Program-made: the position numbers and the translations under genes | The notes under the pieces: generated by a model | Told to the model about the DNA's origin: nothing | Database searches by the model: none | What the model saw: the letters and a program-made list of their open reading frames with translations, nothing else | Shown: positions 60,213-64,000 of the stretch, one piece after another | Position numbering within the stretch: position 1 is the first letter of the stretch | Layout: each line of letters starts with the position of its first letter | NCBI RefSeq assembly: GCF_000516985.1 | Contig: NW_006917096.1 | Span: 667,606 to 731,605 of the forward strand | Direction of reading: 5' to 3' | DNA from: Pestalotiopsis fici W106-1 | Lineage: Eukaryota; Ascomycota; Sordariomycetes; Amphisphaeriales; Sporocadaceae | DNA length: 64,000 nt

Positions 60213-60693
60213 TGTAGGTCCGGAGGGAATGACGCAATGTCCGATCGTATATATTGAGATGATCAAGGGGAACTTATCACGATATGCATCTCCAAGCTGT
60301 GCTTGTCGATTTTCGCTAGAAGTTGGTGCGAGGTTGAGAGTTGGTATTTGGATTCTGGGCGGTCAAGACGGAATGCGACAACCTGGAAACGTTTCGGCGC
60401 CGTCATCAGAGGTAACGGTCATGGGATTGGGGCAATGCGATGAAGTGGCAGGCAGGCGGGCGGCTGAATTAGGGCGACGGAGGAGGGGCCCAGATCTGCG
60501 CCTAGCTGTACAAGGACTAGCGTGGTCCGGGGAAGAGGATGACCTCACTTTAGACCTACCTTCAGACGAGTACCATCCTAACTCTTGATACGCTTTTTGT
60601 ACGCTTTGCCCGAATTCAGATCTGGCTATTTTACATATCTTTGTCGTCCCGGTGGTACCATGATTTTGTATATATCGTTGTGATCCACGCAAG
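60213..60693. promoter_or_regulatory. Shared divergent promoter region of the Tag1-like and TRAPPC13 genes
   Basis: 481 bp separate the two start codons. No TATA box is evident. A frame covering 60363-60692 on the minus strand is not supported. Confidence 0.5.
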
Positions 60694-61889
60694 ATGAGCC
60701 ATCAACGGTATCCATCCCTCGACCCCGTCAAGGAGCCGCATTCGGTCTCGTTAAAGGTGCTTCGGTACAGCCTCCCTCGCCTCCGCTCCCAATAGAGTCT
60801 TGCGCTCGTCTCGTTGACTGACCTTGCTCTACCTTCGTTTAAAGACTCTCCAGGCCGTCGTTGGTCACCCAGCATCCGCTCGCAAACAATATCCCCTCTC
60901 CCTCGGGCAGCGCCCGAACGATACCAGCCTCGCTCGCCTACCAGTCCACCAACGGTATCACAAATCCGGAACCGTTTCTCCTGACGCCGATCCTGAACCT
61001 GCCACCATCCTTCGGCTCCGCATATGTTGGCGAAACGTTTAGCTGTACGCTATGCGGCAACCATGATATTCCACCCGAGAATGCTGCGGTCCAAGATTCA
61101 GTACACAACTCCAAGAAAAAATGGATACGCGATGTACGTATCGAGGCTGAGATGAAGACACCAGGCTCTGGCACGGTCCAGAAACTCAAGCTAGGCCCTT
61201 TACCCGAACGGCCTGCACCTGCGGATGGCGAGGATCAGCCAGGAGCGGGTGAGGATAGTAGAAGCGGCACGGATCTCGAGCCCGGCCATACCCTGCAAAA
61301 GATTGTCAATTTCGATCTCAAAGAAGAGGGAAACCACGTCCTCGCTGTCACGGTTTCGTACTATGAAGCTACGGAGACGAGTGGGCGGACACGCACCTTT
61401 AGAAAACTCTACCAGTTCATTTGCAAGAGCAGCTTGATTGTGCGGACCAAGGTTGGCGTGCTGCCAGCTGCTGCATCGAGGGCTCAGAGCGATGAAGATA
61501 AGGAGAATCAGACTGGCCCGGCTGAAAATGACAAAACAGAAACAGAAGAGGCCAGGAAGGGCTGCAGAAAATGGGTCCTTGAGGCCCAGCTTGAGAACTG
61601 CTCGGAAGATGTGATGCAACTAGACCGGGTGCAACTCAACCTCGAGCCCGAGGCACCCTTGAGGTTTAGGGATGCCAATTGGGCAGTCAGTTCCAGCGCA
61701 AAGCCGGTACTGCATCCAAGTGAGGTTGAGCAAGTTTGTTTCTTGATCGAGGAAGACGGCCGCGAGGCGCCAGTCGATGAGCAAGACGGCAGGGTTCTCT
61801 TTGGCAAACTCGACATCGGCTGGAGGACCGAGATGGGCAATCGTGGATTCTTATCTACAGGCAAGCTAGGCGCAAAGGTGGCCAAATAA
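60694..61889 (+). CDS. TRAPP complex subunit 13 homologue (DUF974)
   Basis: Exon 1 (60694-60764) and exon 2 (60845-61889) flank an 80-nt intron and encode 371 residues. Exon 1 gives MSHQRYPSLDPVKEPHSVSL. The splice restores VLRLSRPSLVTQHPL, the conserved start of the TRAPPC13 family. The rest shows SAYVGETFSCTLCGNHD, HTLQKIVNFDLKEEGNHVLAVTVSY and RTFRKLYQFICKSSL, and ends GKLDIGWRTEMGNRGFLSTG. TRAPPC13 is a peripheral subunit of TRAPP tethering complexes (III in particular) acting in Golgi traffic and autophagy. An acidic low-complexity insert (about 220-250) is typical of fungal copies. Its neighbour is also autophagy-related, which may be chance. Confidence 0.92.
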
Positions 61890-64000
61890 AGAGGACATTG
61901 CACCGTGACCAAAGCAAGGACCATTTCGAAGACGGCGACATTTTGATTGCCTTGGTGCATGGAATCCATGCGTATATACAACCAATCAGCACCATGTCAT
62001 CTGACATGAAGGAAGGACCACCTTTGGAGAACTATGCACGGGACAGATTTGATGTAAGGTTACCGCCCGCTGTCATGGACGAGTGGGCACCATACCGCAG
62101 ATCTCACATTAAGCTCGAGAGTACCGGTGCCAAGACACCTATAAGATTGTATGTGTGCCGCAATACTCTGGACTGCACAGATGACACATTGAGAAGGCAG
62201 GCTATGCGACAGGGTAAATATATAATAGAGTGGATATCCATTACAAGCTCTATTCGAAATGAACTGTCGCGGCTTCTGGTTCTGAAGAACGGCTGCCGCT
62301 GCTGCCGGTCATGATCGCATTCAATACCGCAAGCTAAAGGGGCACATTATGAGAAGTGACAACTACTGCCAATATCAAAACAATGTGATAGAGTCAATAG
62401 ACATGGGTCCCGCAGAAATCAATCATACTTATTCGTGAATTGGTCACCAAGTTCTTTTTCAACAAGGTAAAGATCACGTACAATGTGACAAATCACAGGC
62501 GGCAGAAGGATGAGACACAGTGAACAAAAAGAACAGGAGCGGTCTATAAGTCTATTCAAGCAGACATTGGAAAAAGCAAGTCCCAGACATACGCACACAC
62601 ACCTTTTGATGGTGGTTGGGTGGGTGCTGCTTCATCTTGTTTATTATTCGATCACCTTTTTCCACCTCTCGCCACGACTAGATTGTAGAATAAGAATAGC
62701 TAAGCATATACTCCGCCCAAGTTTTTCTTCTTCTTCTTCTTTTTTTTTTTTTTCAATTTTTCTACATAACATCGACCTCTCAGGAATGTTTCTAGCTAAC
62801 TAGCCATCAGAGGTTGAAATAAAATTACAATCTCGGAAAGGAGAAAAAGGAGACTTGCGTAAAGCTGTAGCTTGCCCAACTGAAGAAAAAGCCACCCGAA
62901 AGCTATACTTCAGCCCTCCTCAGCCTTTTTGTCGGCGAATTAGCCACGTGGTAGAGGAGAAAAGGTCCGGTCTTATTCTAGCATCTGTCTAATGGATCTG
63001 TAAATATAGCAACCAAGGGGTCGAAGCCATGGCCAAATTGACACCTGGGGCATGCTATTTGAGAAAAGGATACTATATATATGTCTTGAGTCATGTAGAC
63101 CGTATTACTGGATAATGGTAAAATGAACCACAGTCATCACCTCGATCCGTAGCTGCCGAGAGACGTCGAGGCCCTATTTACTTTGGACTTTTTCCCATTC
63201 GCGTGTCGACGCGTTCCTGGGAGCTTCAAGCTTGAGCTTTGGCACATAGAGCTAGCAAGTCATGTCCTCCGGGGCTTATGTCATTAGGGTGTTGTAGTGT
63301 AGGCAACCTCATGTAGGCAGTACGGAATATGCCCCTCATTACTCTTCTCCTTACGTGTTTCAGTTGAGGCGTCAGACGAGTATCTGGTTGCGATGCTGGT
63401 CTCTGCTCTTATACTAAGCTTGGGCAGTTGTCGGAAGACGTTCCTGATCTGACGACGTCCACCCCGGCCCGACCAGCCAAAGCAGATCCGAAAATCAGAA
63501 AGACCCCTGCCTGATCTTACTACCTGTCAGTTCTCCCACCGACCATGAGGTTTTGTAAAATTGAAATTCAAGGTAGCGCTGTGGTAAGCACCAGACCGGC
63601 GTGTTCCTTAGTGTGCCACGCTGGAGGAAACAGGCGGAAGGAATACGTCCCGGGGGGCTTGATCTGCAATTCCCATGACTTGCAGGACGGGAACTAGTAT
63701 CGCGATCTTGACTGAATTGGTGCAAGGCTACCGTAAAAGCGGATGGGAATATTTTCACACCCAGCAGAGGTGAGGGTGACATGCTGACCTAGTAGGAAGT
63801 AGCGCTGGACCGATGCGGCGCAACCTCAGTAAAGTGTTGGTTGCCTCATGCAGGCACGCAACCCTCCATTACGGTTAAGTTGACAGTAGTGCGACCAGCA
63901 AGCTGAGATTGGAAATCTGTACAGTGTACGAGTTAACTTGAGTGATGAGAAGTTGGGCAAGTAATGTAGACTCTGGAAAGCCTGAAGCACTGAAGCATGA
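61890..64000. other. Terminal 2.1 kb, no convincing gene
   Basis: It begins with the TRAPPC13 3' UTR. Frames at 61898-62314 and 63495-63782 (minus) show no family features. A TTC repeat and T-run lie at 62725-62753. Confidence 0.45.
62725..62753. repeat. TTC microsatellite followed by a T-run
   Basis: Five TTC units run into about 13 T residues; a simple sequence repeat. Confidence 0.8.

Noticed and set aside
61898..62314. 138-codon frame after TRAPPC13
   Set aside because: Overlaps the likely 3' UTR and shows no family features.

Overview
The window is nuclear DNA of a filamentous ascomycete (Pezizomycotina; probably Sordariomycetes, perhaps Hypocreales). The signs are short GT-AG introns (about 45-130 nt), a class II hydrophobin, fungal NLR-type genes with HeLo and HET domains, and two long AT-rich blocks with the C-to-T and G-to-A decay typical of repeat-induced point mutation (RIP). 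Gene names rest on motifs read by eye; no database search was possible.

Layout: (1) 1-6.4 kb holds two NLR-type genes facing away from each other: a HeLo gene cut by the left edge (minus) and a complete HET-NACHT-WD40 gene (plus). (2) 6.8-12.7 kb has a FAD monooxygenase, a LURP-one/Tubby-like protein, gene-poor DNA and a nearly intact solo LTR. (3) About 13.2-28.8 kb is a RIP-degraded Helitron whose Rep/helicase frame is split by a 5.9-kb Copia element with a 5-bp target duplication. (4) 29.8-41.3 kb is accessory genic DNA: a frameshifted beta-propeller lactonase, an internally deleted amino-acid permease relic, a class II hydrophobin, an unrecognised four-exon gene, a D-amino-acid oxidase and a five-exon P450. 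(5) 41.9-53.4 kb is a second RIP block made of one Copia element nested inside another; LTRs and target duplications are readable for both. (6) 54.3-61.9 kb looks like core genome: an HPP-family membrane protein, an intron-containing tRNA-Glu, a Tag1-like vacuolar protein, and a TRAPPC13 homologue divergent from it. (7) 61.9-64 kb shows no convincing gene.

The two NLR-type genes share a 1.9-kb intergenic region and may work as a pair in allorecognition or immunity; this is inference. The P450 and the oxidase lie in tandem and both have a TATAAATA box, which hints at shared control. The TE islands separate accessory genes from housekeeping genes, and the lesions in the lactonase and permease genes fit a decaying compartment.
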